In this document: positions 22,201 through 34,144 of the stretch, one piece after another
How positions within the stretch are numbered: the stretch's first letter is position 1
How the letters are laid out: every line of letters begins with the position of its first letter
Origin: Knufia peltigerae
Lineage: Eukaryota > Ascomycota > Eurotiomycetes > Chaetothyriales > Trichomeriaceae
Direction of reading: 5' to 3'
DNA: 64,000 nucleotides
Assembly: GCA_030247855.1 (NCBI GenBank)
Contig: JAPDRN010000028.1
Location: 1-64,000 of the forward strand
Notes under the pieces: generated by a model
Databases searched by the model: none
What the model was told of the DNA's origin: nothing
The model's input: only the letters and a program-made list of their open reading frames with translations
Position numbers and translations under genes: made by a program

Positions 22201-24287
22201 ACTTTGCTGCAGGTTTTGTCACGAACGTACGGCCCACCCGAGTTGTGGTGGCAGTAGATCGAAAACTTCGACAGGCGACACGGACATTGCAGGGATTTGA
22301 CTCGGTTAAGAACCAGGTCTTCTCGGGTGTCATTGCTCCCGAGATCGAAGATGCATCTGCCAGCGACTCGCCTTTTCTTTACCGGATTGACAAGGATGAA
22401 TTTGCTAATGGAATGGCAACCGCTCGCAATAACATCATCCGCATGATGGAGAAAGATCTCTGGAGAGCACGTGAACTTCGACAGTTGATCATCGACAACA
22501 AACCTCCCGAGTTTAAAGTTAGTTCAACAGCGTACACTTTGACTGGGACAGCGTCTCAGTCGAATTTGAATATCGACCAGCGTCGAGCAATCGAGAAGGT
22601 CATGAGTGCAAAAGATTATGCCTTGATTCTGGGAATGCCTGGAACAGGCAAGACAACCACTATAGCTCACATTATCCGTGCATTGGTCTCACAGGGCAAA
22701 TCAGTTCTCCTTGCATCTTACACTCATACAGCTGTCGACAACATCTTGTTGAAAATTAAAGATGACAAGATTCCGATATTACGCATTGGTGCTGTTAACA
22801 AAGTGCATCCTGATATCAAGTCTTTTGCACACTTATCCGGGGCCCCGAAACATACCATGGAAGACTTACGCGATTCTTGGGAAAATACCAAAGTTGTGGC
22901 GACGACCTGCCTTGGAGTTAGTCATGGCATCTTCAACGCGCGTACCTTTGACTATTGTATTGTCGACGAAGCTTCTCAGATCACGTTGCCTGTCTGTTTA
23001 GGCCCGATCAGAATGGCCCGTACATTCATCCTCGTCGGTGATCACTACCAGTTACCACCATTGGTGCAGAACAAACAAGCTCTAGAAGGTGGTCTAGACG
23101 TCAGCCTTTTCAAGCTCCTGTCCGATGCACAGCCTGAGTCAGTCGTTAATCTAGAACACCAGTATCGAATGGCAGAGGACATCATGCTGTTGTCGAAAGA
23201 GCTTGTTTACATTGGCCGAATCAAGTGTGGCAACGAAGCGGTTGCGAATCGAACTTTGCACATTCCTGATTTAGAAGCTGGGCTTACTCTACACCATCAT
23301 ACTGCTTCGACTGCGCCTTTGTCTTCACAAGATCTTTGTTTGTCTGATAGTAGCTGCTGGCTCATGCGGGCGCTATTGCCATCCTCACGGTGCTTGTTCC
23401 TGAACACAGACACTATCAATTCACCAGATTCGGGACAAGAAGCTGTGTCCGGAGCACGTATCACAAACACATGCGAATCCAAGTTGACGGCTCAATTGGT
23501 GGCTACTCTGATTGACTCGGGCATTGCTCCTCGATCGATCGGTGTTATAACCTTTTATCGCTCTCAACTCGCATTAATCAGGTCAGATGTCAAAACTGCA
23601 GCTGGATCGGTGGCTGCGGGAGAAGTCGAGATGCATACCGCAGACAAGTATCAGGGTCGAGACAAAGAAGTCGTCATTCTCAGTTGCGTGAGAAGCAACA
23701 AGAACAGCCACGTGGGAGACTTGCTGAAAGACTGGCGGAGAGTGAACGTCGCTGTAACTCGGGCTCGGAGTAAGCTACTTATTCTCGGCAGTAAGCAGAC
23801 CCTGGGAGGCAGTGACGTTCCAATTCTTCAAGGCATGGTCAGGATCATGCTCGACAAAGGCTGGGTTCTAGATTTGCCAATGGGTGCCACTCAGTCGCAT
23901 TTGTTCGAGGCCATCCCGGGACCGACACAAAAAAGTACGTTTACGCGCGGAGGAGACCGAGGATCTTCTCACCCAGCATCGACCGTCCCCACAAAGGAAC
24001 AGCGTCCCCTGGGGACCGTGGCCGCCGCTAATGGCAGTCCCAAGAAGCGAAACGGCACTTTCAGGACGCCGGACAAGGTGGTTCGTGGGAGTTGCGCAGT
24101 TTTAGGCCAGGCCGAGAAACTTTTGGCTAGCAACCCGGTCGTGCAGGATGTGATGAATGAGCTCGATAGTGGCGATGGTTTAACTGGAAAAGAGAATTAT
24201 GATCTGAATGTGAATATGATGACGGACGATATGGACTTGGTGGATATGGATGCGGATTTTGACCCAACTGATTTTGGACTATGCTGA
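19205..24287 (+). CDS. DNA2: DNA2 nuclease-helicase
   Basis: Processes Okazaki-fragment flaps, resects double-strand breaks and acts at stalled forks. Two exons, 19205-20656 and 20709-24287, joined in phase 0 across a 52-nt intron; 1,676 residues. The N-terminal 480 residues are disordered and charged, with acidic runs (FDDEFYDDDED). Exon 2 opens in the conserved RYLVIDV block. The RecB-type nuclease follows, with VPFELKTGKRD near 757 carrying the catalytic Glu and Lys. The Fe-S cluster cysteines are in FTCTRR (about 603) and CKNCYSKPAC (about 843). The superfamily 1 helicase shows P-loop GMPGTGKT (1126-1133), VDEASQ, GDHYQLPP, EHQYRM, the helicase VI segment VAVTRAR and HTADKYQGRDK. The C-terminal tail is long and acidic. 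All catalytic motifs appear intact. Confidence 0.95.
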
Positions 24288-25116
24288 GAGCAATTACCTA
24301 TTGCAGTGGGCCTTTTGGACTAGAACTATTTCCTGCCTTTGGGTCAGAGTCACAATGCCTTACACAGCAGTATGAACGAGAAGTCCATCGTGTCTTGTTC
24401 TCTCTCCTTTAACGAGTGCGGCCTTGTTAGAAAACATCTTATCGGGGTGTGTGTCTGTTCGCACCCGGCACGGGAGTCACAGAACATTTAACCCAAAGAA
24501 AAGACCATGGACCATGGACCATTGACCATTGATAGCCTATAGATAATGTACCTGTTGAAGTTCTATCGTCGAGAGGCTTCACCTACATTATGATAAGAGA
24601 CCTTTACAGGGCAGCATCAACTCTTTCCTGATTGGGGCGAGGCGCCTTGGCATATTTTATCCCTGAGATTTTACAGAAAGTTCAGCCTTGCCGACTACAG
24701 GCTGGCCTCAGGAGGTGACAGAGCAAAGAGCCTCTGTCCTTCGAGTCTGATAATTCGAATGCGCCATGTTTCTCACCGTTTGACACACCTCCATGAGTTC
24801 TGTCTCGGTTGCCAACTGGAGCGAAGGCGTGTCACGTTGCCCGCACATGTCCGTCAGCCACGAGATAACGAGAAATGACCCAATTCTCCTTGCCGACCTG
24901 GCATTTTCTAGCGTCAACCTTCCAGCATCTAGACTCGATCTCTCTGGACGGCAAAGTCCTCGAGTATACGATAGAACGCGCCGACAAAGACTTTAATGAT
25001 GATGCTAATCAGTCTACAGACCACTTGGAGACTGTCCTCTGTAAGGGTAGGTAGGTGCCTGGGTTGGGGGTGCAAAGATCCCTGATCAAAACTGCTGTGT
25101 TTCGAAGACTCTCAAA
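24288..25116. other. Intergenic between DNA2 and monooxygenase
   Basis: No gene recognised. It holds a short tandem array of four heptamers GACCATK at 24503-24530. The last 100 bp before the monooxygenase ATG show no TATA box. Confidence 0.5.
24503..24530. repeat. Tandem heptamer GACCATK x4
   Basis: Two copies of GACCATG followed by two of GACCATT, head to tail, about 215 bp downstream of the DNA2 stop. Probably slippage-derived; no function can be assigned. Confidence 0.7.
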
Positions 25117-27073
25117 ATGATCATGGCATCAGCGGATAAGTCCAAGTTTCAGTTCCAAGATAGACCTGTCGACCAGGGGCGTGAGATCAGAGCTCTCATC
25201 ATTGGAGCCGGTGTATCTGGGATCGGCACGTACATTCGCCTCAAGCAGTATGTTCCCAACATCAAGATCACAATTGTAGAGAAGAATCCCTCAGTTGGTG
25301 GCACATGGTATGTATTTATCCCCTCTGACAGTACACGTTCTTACCATTGTAATGCTATAATTCTTGGGGAACCTATGCTGACAAGTGTGAAAAAAAGGTA
25401 CGAGAACCGCTACCCGGGAGTCGCATGCGACATCCCTTCCGCGGTGTATCAATACACGTTTGAGCCAAACACACAGTGGTCCAAGTACTTCTCACCAGGA
25501 GCCGAGATCCAAGATTACGTGAAGGGGGTGGCGAGGAAGTATGGCGTGTCTGAGAACGTGCATTACAACTCCAAAGTCACCGGAGCAACTTGGGATCAGG
25601 ACGCCGGCGTTTGGAATGTCGAACTGGAAACGTCGAGCGCGGACGGTGTCAAATCCAGGCAAAGTCTCGAGACAGAAGTTGTGATCAGTGCCACCGGGTT
25701 GCTGAACAAGTGGAAGTGGCCTAGCATCGCCGGTCTCGACAAGTTCCAAGGCAAGCTCCTTCACTCCGCGGATTGGGACAGCTCGTGGTAAGCCCCAGCG
25801 CCACGATCTTCAAATGTCCATGTTGCTCTATCTGACATGGACAGGGACTGGACGGACCGGAAAGTCGCCTTGATAGGCTGCGGCTCGTCAGCCATTCAGA
25901 TACTTCCCAAACTGCAAGCCAAAGCGTCGGCAGTGTACAACTTCGCCCGTGGCGGAACATGGATCAGCCAGCCGTTCGGGGGAAGCTTCACCACAGACAC
26001 CATTGCAAAGGGTGACGAACCGGGGAACTACACCTACACGGCGGAGGAACTGCACCGGTTCGCCAACGACAAGGAGTACTACAAGACGTTCCGCAAGTCC
26101 ATGGAGCGATTCATCAACATGGACTACCCGTGCCTGTTTCCCGGGTCGCCCGAAGAAATCGCCGGCACCGAAGCCATCATGTCCAACATGAAGACCAAGC
26201 TGGCCAGTAAACCGGAAGTGTACGCGGCGCTGAAGCCCAAGTTTGTGCCTGGGTGCAGGAGATTGACTCCTGGCCCTGGCTACCTCGAGGCTCTAACTCA
26301 GGACAATGTGGACTTTATAACTACGCCGATCGAAAAGGTGACTGAGAATGTATGTCGTCTTTATTCATTTCCCCCTTTGGCCCTCTTTCCCTCTCTCTCC
26401 TTCCCTCACGTGTCTCGCAAGCTCACATATACATATATTTCGGATCCCACAGGGCATATTGACTTCCGACGGTAAAGAGTACCAAGTTGACGCGATCGCC
26501 TGTGCCACGGGCTTCGACACGTCCTTCATGCCCCGATTCCCCATCGTCGGACGCGACGGCGTCTCTGTCGCGGACGCATGGTCGCACCACGCATCGGCGT
26601 ACATGTCTCATTCGGTCCCCGGGTTCCCCAACTACTTCTTCATAGGCGGTCCCAACTCCGCCACGGGCGGCGGGAGCCTGCTCATCATCTTCGAGAGCAT
26701 CATCGGGTACGTGGTCAAGGCGGTCCAAAAACTTTCGCGCGAACACCTACGCAGCATCGAAGTTAAACCTGCCGCGCTGGACAGTTGGAACAGGTACCTG
26801 GATGTCTATTTCCCGCGGACCGTGCACGTGGATGACTGCACGAGCTGGTACAAGGTCAATGGAAAGATCACGGGTTTGTGGCCAGGCAGTAGTTTGCACG
26901 CCCGCGCGACCCTGGAAACCCCCAGGTGGGAGGACTACGAGTATGAGAGTATACCTGGCCATGACTCTCTAGAGTGGCTGGGCAACGGGTGGACGATCGC
27001 GGACAGGGAGAGGGGAGATCTCAGTTTCTACCTGGACGAGGTGGATTATCCGCCTGTACCGGAGCATAAGTGA
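25117..27073 (+). CDS. FAD-dependent Baeyer-Villiger-type monooxygenase
   Basis: Flavoprotein that inserts oxygen next to a carbonyl, or otherwise oxygenates, using NADPH and O2. Exons 25117-25307, 25398-25787, 25845-26349 and 26453-27073; 568 residues. The FAD-binding Rossmann motif GAGVSGIG is at about 30-37, followed by GGTWYENRYPGVACD, which is completed only after intron 1 is removed. The Baeyer-Villiger fingerprint FxGxxxHxxxW is present as FQGKLLHSADW. The NADPH-binding motif is IGCGSSAIQ, and ATGFD precedes the final lobe. Intron 1 is 90 nt and stop-free, so unspliced reading also stays open but would break GTWYENRYPG with 30 foreign residues. The substrate is unknown. The second in-frame Met, two codons downstream, is an equally good start. 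Confidence 0.88.
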
Positions 27074-27390
27074 GTCTCGATGAAAAATAGGTCGGAATAC
27101 TAGCCCGTGATGGATTGCGGTCCTCGAGGTAGGCAATGAATGGCTCGGTGTACTGTTACATAGAAACAGATAGAAGATACTGGGGTGGCACTGTTGTATT
27201 CCTGACTTCGGAGCAGCAGTACTCCGACACGAAGAGGGACAATGGGATTGTGTATATATTACTTTGTCAAGAGCGAAAAAAAATTAATTGGCGATAGGTG
27301 ATAAGAGTTGCAACAAAATTTGTTACGTATCACGAACATGATTATTGTCTCAATTAAAAATTCCCATCCACCAAAGAGTATGTTCAAGAA
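27074..27390. other. Intergenic between convergent genes
   Basis: 317 bp between the convergent monooxygenase and permease stop codons. AT-rich with A runs around 27,276-27,286; it probably carries both 3'-end signals and nothing else. Confidence 0.5.
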
Positions 27391-29022
27391 TCATCCAAAC
27401 CGATGCCATTGCTTCTGCTCCCAGATTCTCAACGGCACATAGACAACCGCAGTGGCTGCAAACGCGAGGATCCAGCTGATATCTGTCCCGTACGGACTGC
27501 TCCCGATGCCCGCCGCGATCGGTCCGACCCACCATGTTTGTGACATGGTGAGCAGAGCGAGCACGGTACCGACGACCCAGGCGATTGACGCAGCGATTCC
27601 GTATGGAAGCTTTGTTCGATCATTCCAGGCGGTCACATCGTACTTGTATCCCCGTCTCCAGATGAAGTGCTCAACGAGCAGGATGGTCGAGAATGGCACG
27701 ATCCAGTATGCACATATCAATAAGAAGTTCTCCATGGCTTCCTCGAGGTGGTCGCGACCGGCCATGGCCGCCGCCAAGAATATCACAGACCCGATGAGAG
27801 ACCAGACCAAGCGAGGCACAACCAGGAGCTTCTGCGTGACCATCTGAACGCTCAAGCCGAGGGAGTAGATGTTGGTGGTGATCACGGCCACACACGATAG
27901 GCCGAGCAGGACCTCGATGAGCTTGCCGAAGCCTCTCGCTCCCTTGCCGTAGGCTCCAAACGATGCGCCGATGAGACCACCAATACCTCGGGCGCCGTAA
28001 GCGTCGGTGAAATAGCTGTTCTTACTGACACTCAGGGTCCCGACCGCCGCACCAAGCAGTTCAATGAACAATTGACTGCTGAGAAAGCCGCCGTAGGCAT
28101 ACCAGAACGATTTGCGATCTTTGGTCGTTTCCCGCATGTAGACACCATAATCCGCAGCGACAGGGAGCCATGCAATTTCGAAGCCGATGATTGACGTGCT
28201 GAAGGATAAGACGTTCGAAGCTTCCAAGGAGCCCGAGCCCATGGGGATATTGATGAAATGCTTCGCGCCGAATCCGGCCACGATGATGAAGCAGATGAGC
28301 ATGACAATCCACGAATACCTGTCGTACAGATGGAGCACCTTGTAACCAAAGAGACCCATCACCACGGCGCAGATACCGACGATAAGAACAGCCACAGCAA
28401 GTGGCAGATCACCATCGCCGACGTCGTATAGAACGCTAGCCCCGCTGATGGCGTTCACCATGGCCCATCCAATTTGGTTGATGCAGTTAAGAATAGCGAG
28501 AGCTTTTGCAGGCCACCATCCAAAGCAGTATCGAGGAATAATCATAGTTCTCAACCCCAGTTTCGGGCCATAGCGTGCAACGAGTGCTGGGAAAATTGCA
28601 CCGAATAGATTGAAGAAGAGGATGCAGCAGAAGGAATCCCACCATCCAAGTCCAAAGAGAGTAGGACCGAGAAACCCCAAGGCGAGCGTAGCAACATTGC
28701 AATTAGCCTGCTCGTCATTAGCAATCTTTTCGATTATGCAAATGCTTCAGCAGTTTGAGATCGACGTATGATCAGAGTGCCAGAAAAGTAGGAAAGTACT
28801 TACTGAAAAGAATATAGTGAAGAGATCGCGTGGGTTCTGGTTCGTCCGCATCTCTTCTGGAATGCGCTCGATACCTAGCTCTTCGGCTCCAACACTTCGA
28901 ATCCATTGTCGCGTCTTGAACCAGATCGATTTGTCGTTCACCTCACCCGTAGAGGTGTCGGTTGCAATGCCCGCGGCATCGACGGTGAGTTTGATCTCCT
29001 TGGACTCGTATTCAGAAGTCAT
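27391..29022 (-). CDS. NCS1-family permease (purine-cytosine permease type)
   Basis: Plasma-membrane symporter of the nucleobase-cation-symport-1 family; relatives take up cytosine, purines, allantoin, vitamins or related small heterocycles. Two exons, 28804-29022 and 27391-28707, split by a 96-nt intron in phase 0; 511 residues. The N-terminal 65 residues are cytosolic (WFKTRQWIRSVGAEELGIERI is a family mark). About 12 hydrophobic segments follow, starting ATLALGFLGPTLFGLGWWDS. The Fcy2-like motifs PRYCFGWWPAK and GFEIAWLPVAADYGVYM are present, as is AYWIVPFSTILLVEHFIWRRG near the end. The substrate cannot be read from the sequence. Its neighbours, a monooxygenase and an SDR, make import of a catabolised compound possible but unproven. 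Confidence 0.88.
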
Positions 29023-30273
29023 TGTGAGCCAATGTATAGTATTTCATGCAGGAAGAACAAGAAGAGCAGATTCCGACTATGACCATCATCTTACCGTCAT
29101 CATCATATATACTCCATGTACGCCTCTTTGCTATCATAAGCCTGAATACCAAGAATCACCGCGCGCGGGAGCCAAGAACAGGAGTACTCCGCGCTCAATT
29201 GCCGGATTTAGGTCATGGCTGGAGATAGGGGGAGTCTTCGACGAATAGACGCTGACTTGGGCCAGACAACGGTGCTTTGAACAGAGATAAGAACGAGTGT
29301 CTTCGAATTGATTTAGCTTGTTTAGAGCCACCCTCTGGCGTGCCAAAAACCGCTAAATCGTGAAAGAGTCCCTTAAAGCTCGTATAGTAGGGATCTAGAC
29401 ACATATCATTGTGGTCTTCACGAGTGTAAACTCGCAAAGTGATGCCGGGCTTTGTAGCCTAGCACGTAGACAGCCAGCCTGGAACTTTGTTAAGGAGATA
29501 GGCTGAGGCGATGTCAATCGACCAAGTTTGACAGGTTGGGACACAAACTCTATATGCCGACAATTGGATTTGGCCTGAAATAGAGAATTTGCCATCGGAA
29601 ATTCTCAGAGGTCGGTCGATGCCGACAAGGATCATCTCCAGGCTGTGGCAGTCAGAATCAACTTACTCCAGCGACCTGGTGGGTAAGCGTTCAAAACTTG
29701 CTGGCTAGAGAACCGGAAGATATGTTCAAACTTGCTAGAGCATGAGAATGGCCCAGGGTGCTGCAAATTCTCACCCTGGCAATAAAGTGCTTATCATGAG
29801 ATCTGCTCTTTCACGCCTTGGTCCAGCCGACACAATGTGCGACTGTTTGCCTTGTCGAGCCATCCAGAAAATATCCAGGGACCAGATGTTCGGGACAAAT
29901 GCACGCCGTCAATTGTTAGCTTTGTCATTAGTCTGGAGTAGTCCGGAGTCTGATAAGGCTCAAGTTGAAACAGTCAATTGCGGCGATCAGCGCTTGTTCG
30001 ATATTGGCCTGATTTCTTCCAAAAAAATCGATTTGTCCATTGTTGCGATAATGGGATCTTTTGATTCGAGCAGAAGCTCCAAGAATATGCAAGTCGGTAT
30101 ACTGATCTAGGGTTTTTTGACTTTTCACCCAGTTTCCAGCACGTGGGAATCCGAAGCGAATTCCGATCGGGGGCTCAAATACCGCTTACGATGACCAAGA
30201 TGCCGTGCTGCAACAAAACCTTGGGACGCAGAGCCGTTGCGAAGCTGGTCGAAGACTCGTAGCACTGGGAAGA
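29023..30273. other. Intergenic, 1.25 kb, permease promoter
   Basis: Upstream of the permease and downstream of the SDR, both on the minus strand. Short open frames only, with no domain. A GGAGTACTCC palindrome lies around 29,180. No TATA box I would defend. Confidence 0.45.
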
Positions 30274-31280
30274 TCATTTCGTTTGCGTCCAGCTCAAACC
30301 CACGCCTAATGCTTCCTCGATTCTCGCAACCGCCTTCGTGTTCTCTTCACCTAGCCAGTGTCCCTCCGCACTGTCCAGATCCCTTTCAATTTCCCAGCCG
30401 TTGCCACCTTCGACGTAGATTGCAAGTCCTGTCAAAGTTCCCACGAAAGGGCTTTTTGGTATGCTCGCTAGGGTCAAGACATACTCGGCCACCTCATGTG
30501 CCTCGTTTACCGGCAAACCTCGTCCTGTCCATAGATCATACATGTGTGACGCCATTCCTGTATTGATCAGCGATGGGCAAATCGTATTGATTCTGATGCC
30601 GTATTCATGGTATAGCATCTTTCGTGTTGAGCGCATAAGACCAATCACGCCGTGCTTGCTTGGCTGGTATATGAAGAGACCGGCTTGCTCTTTAAACGAT
30701 GCGATAGATCCAAGTAGGCAAATGGATTTGTCCTGTTCGTGATTGTCGTTTCCCTGCCGGAGATATACCGTCGCGATTCGGGCAAAGTAACATAGCCCAG
30801 TCAAATTGACATCCAGTACCATTGTCGAAGGGGCAATCTCCACGCTCTGCAGATTCAAGCCTGGTTCAAACCAATTCTGTCGCTCAGTAACCCCGGCAAT
30901 AGAGAATGCATGGTCTACCCTCCCATGCTTCTCATATGCTAGTTTGAACAGAGCAAGATTGTCCTCGTATTTCCGAACATCAATATGCAAGAAATATAGA
31001 CTGGCTTGTGATAGCTTCGCTGCCTTCAGAGTATCTACCACGGATTGACAAGCTTTGTCATCGATGTCTCCGAAGAAGGTGTGAGCACCAGCATTATGCA
31101 AATAACGAACGACGGCCTCTCCAACGCCATGGGCACCTCCTATATAGCGTCAGCAACTCAAAGCTCATCGACAGTAACCGGCAAAGGACAACGTCGTTCT
31201 CGGTCTGGCTTACCAGTCAAAACAACCACTTTACCCTCAAGATCCTTATAAGAATCAGGGACTGGCTCGAACCTCGGCAT
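30274..31280 (-). CDS. Short-chain dehydrogenase/reductase
   Basis: NAD(P)-dependent oxidoreductase of the classical SDR fold. Two exons, 31214-31280 and 30274-31139, with a 74-nt intron that splits the cofactor motif; 310 residues. After joining, the N-terminus reads GKVVVLTGGAHGVGEAVVRYL, with the TGxxxGxG dinucleotide-binding motif. An acidic Asp ends strand 2 (FFGDID), which favours NAD over NADP. The active-site tyrosine and lysine are in YQPSKHG (YxxxK), preceded by the serine block LLGSIAS. ICPSLINTGM follows the active site as usual. The C-terminal extension (about 40 residues) resembles 15-hydroxyprostaglandin-dehydrogenase-like fungal SDRs. Substrate unknown. Confidence 0.87.
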
Positions 31281-32081
31281 ACTAGACAAATGCGTGCTGC
31301 TAGTCAGTAAATAATGGTTCTCCGGGCCACCACAAAGGAGAAGAAATGGCAGAGGTAGTTTGGACGGCCTCTTGGGCTAAGCAAGTCTGTATAGGAATTC
31401 AACCAAATAATACATCTAGCAGACAACTGCAGAGTACTTGTCGAGGCCACGGAGTCTACCGCAAGGCTGGCATGTGGCGGTGATGACCGCTGTCTTGTCT
31501 CGGCCAGTGGGCTACTGGCCACGAGGTCTGGACTTTCGGACACTGGTGAAAATGAGCTAGAGAGCTGTGGCATGGCATGCGATTCTTCCAGACTGGGACT
31601 GGGACACGATCACTTTCGAGAGGAGGGGAGATGTTTGGAGATACGACTTTTCCATGAGTGGCGCCTGCAGGAGCCACCAGGTTTCATCAAACGAGAGATA
31701 GCCTACCGTGCCCGAGCCTGGTCAAATGAAGGATGAGCCTCATCAGAGGTAAATGATGTTGATTGTATGATGGAATCCATCGTGAATTTGAGAGTAGAAA
31801 TGGGAGGTAGTACATTAATTTTGCGCGTTGATGCCATCGTCGAGGCTGATGTTCACGCGAGTAAAATACGTCGATGGCCCAAAAGATCCACCGTAACTGA
31901 AACTCGTCACGTGAGGCCAAGCGACAGCTTCGACTGGCCTATGAGGCCGACGTTAAATCGGCTTCATTGTGCAGCGTTCACTGCCACAACACGGAATACG
32001 GTGCACAAACGTTCACTTCTTCGCTTCTTGCAACTTTTCTAGCATCTGCGGTTTGCGAGGGAGCTTTGGATCGCGGCCACA
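31281..32081. promoter_or_regulatory. Divergent promoter region, SDR / complex I subunit
   Basis: 801 bp between divergent genes. No coding sequence recognised; the open frames are short shadows. The part before 32,082 should contain the promoter of a constitutive respiratory gene. Confidence 0.45.
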
Positions 32082-32733
32082 ATGGCCACCAAACCCTTGA
32101 AGGATGTTGTCGCCGTTGGAAAGGTACCAAATCAGCTACACGCATTGCGCAAATCACTTCTAACGGGACTAGAAATATACCCAGCAGAGCACAGGCGTCT
32201 GGGAAATGATACGCAGAATCTTCGCAGTCGACTCCAACCGGAGCAATGGTGTACCCGTTAAACACTTTCGAAACCCGCCGCCCGGGGGTCTTGACCCTAC
32301 ATCATACGATGAAGCTGTGACAACACCAGCTGCTGATATCGCAGATAACCCATACTGGAAAAGAGACGTTCGAAGAGCATATCCGACGTTGAGCACAGTC
32401 ACACAAAGAGACGCTGTCGGTCTGTTAACGATGGGAAGCGCCGCCAACCCAAGTCCCAAATTATTGGCTGGCGAGGAGGGGCAGAAACAACTCGTTGCTG
32501 TCAAGCAGGAAGGCGAGAAAGGGCTTGCGGCGTACTTTGAATCGGAAAAGGGAACTGCGGTTCTAGGCGAGAATGGCCTACCACCAATGCCGGCCGCCTT
32601 TGGCAGAAAATCGGCCGTGAAATACGACCTCGGTCCCCAGAGTTATGAAGAAAAGTATGCGCTTCAATCCGCTCTTTCAGACTTCAATTTTACTAATTAT
32701 GCTCGCAGATATCCTTGCCGGTCCTTTGTCTAA
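32082..32733 (+). CDS. NADH-ubiquinone oxidoreductase 21.3 kDa-type subunit
   Basis: Accessory subunit of mitochondrial complex I found in fungi. Three exons, 32082-32123, 32173-32654 and 32709-32733; 182 residues. The first junction restores GKKYTQQSTGVWEMIRR. The second, a 54-nt stop-free intron with a TACTAAT branch site, restores EEKYPCRSFV; reading through would insert 18 residues into this conserved C-terminal tail. Family marks are FRNPPPG, DIADNPYWKRD, RRAYP and GLLTMGSA. No cleavable presequence is obvious, as for several accessory subunits. The stop codon is only 72 bp from the convergent ECT1 stop. Family naming is from memory of the Neurospora 21.3 kDa subunit. Confidence 0.8.
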
Positions 32734-32804
32734 GCGTGTATGGAAAGGTGGCATCTGTAAATAGCTTCACCAGAATAAAAGGAAGACTGGGACACAACAT
32801 CGGA

Positions 32805-34144
32805 CTATTCTATCTCACCTACAGCTGATTGATGCAGTTGTTCTAGCAGTTCTTTTTCCCGTGCGGCTTCCTCTCCCACGGCTTTTTGACCTTTTCGTCG
32901 TTGTCGCTCCTCGAATGCTTCTCTGCCCTTGAGAATGCGGCCCACAATCTCTTCCGCGTTAACATGAGCGTATGGATGGGATTCGATTTGTCGGAGGATG
33001 CCCATTTCTTTAGCGTCTGGATACGGGTCGAAGCTTGAAGTCAGATACGACGTGGGACCATGGTAGACAGCATCAATCTTTCCAAAGGGTAAGCTCTCCA
33101 AATATGGCCGTGAAGGAACAAATGGAGCGCCAAAGACAACCGCATGGATGTATTTGCATTGCAGCACACAAAGTCCACGCTCGAAGATGTTCATGATGGG
33201 GTAGTTAAAGCCCTTCCAATGATTGATCACGTCGTCATTATGCACACCTGCCACGACATATGCCTCTCCCTTTTCTGCTTCATTGACACGCTTGAGGAAC
33301 TCGATGTGGCCGGACGAAAACAGGTCAAAGCCACCATCAACATAGACAACGCGTTGACCAGGCTTTGGGCCATTGCCAGAGACGATTTTCGAAAAGGTAC
33401 CAGGAGCAGTCGTCTCGTGTAGGGACTTGTCGTGACCAGTCCGAGCCCAGTTCCAAACTTCACACCCTGGGCTCAGGGCAGTCTCATCAGTGGCATATTC
33501 CTTAATTTTCTCAAGCTTCTCAGCTCCGCCGTCATCGCTCTTGAGTTCATCCATTAGTGACCTGATGAAATGTGTCTTGGTGCAAAGTAACATTCTTCCA
33601 ACAAGATCAGTTGTCGATATCCCCGCAGTCCTCTTAACCACCAGGAAGCGGCCAGCAGCCTTGACGAAGCGATAACAATCCTCACCATCGGCATCGGAGG
33701 TGATGTCGTCTCCATGAACTACATACCAACATCCATAATGGGAGATCCACGGCAAGGATGTCACGTAAGGTGCGTAGGGAATGGACTTGGTCGCCCATCG
33801 ACAGGCATCAACAGCGGCAACACTGGCGAAATCAGTAGATGAAAATAACACGACATCGATGGACACACCGCTCATTCAAAGTCATAACCGTTGGCCCCTT
33901 GTTCAGCAGAATTTCTTCGTCAGAATGAAGTCCAACATAAAGTTCGGAACCAAGCTGTCGAGCCTGTCGCAAAGCGCCGGCATGGCCTGGCAATATCTGT
34001 CAGATGTTTGACCTACCAATGATTATAATCGAACCTACCATGGTGAGCAAAGTCGAAGCAACCATCCACCCAAATACGGTCTTTTCGAGGCTCTTGATCT
34101 TCTTGGGGGCCGACTGGCCACTCGCCTGGCTTGGGAACGTCCAT
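32805..34144 (-). CDS. ECT1: Ethanolamine-phosphate cytidylyltransferase
   Basis: Makes CDP-ethanolamine from CTP and phosphoethanolamine, the committed step of the Kennedy pathway to phosphatidylethanolamine. Three exons, 34039-34144, 33869-33986 and 32805-33822; 413 residues. There are two cytidylyltransferase domains. The first, near the N-terminus, has RIWVDGCFDFAHHGHAGAL with a full HxGH (HHGH), assembled across intron 1, and the RTAGISTTDL signature. The second begins RVVYVDGGFDLFSSGHIEFL, where the first His of HxGH is replaced (SSGH). The active site is probably the N-terminal one (inference). Both junctions fall inside conserved motifs and close in frame (NERVAAVDACRW). Confidence 0.93.

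Noticed and set aside
29742..30110. 122-codon plus-strand frame between permease and SDR
   Set aside because: No domain and no supporting context; probably chance.
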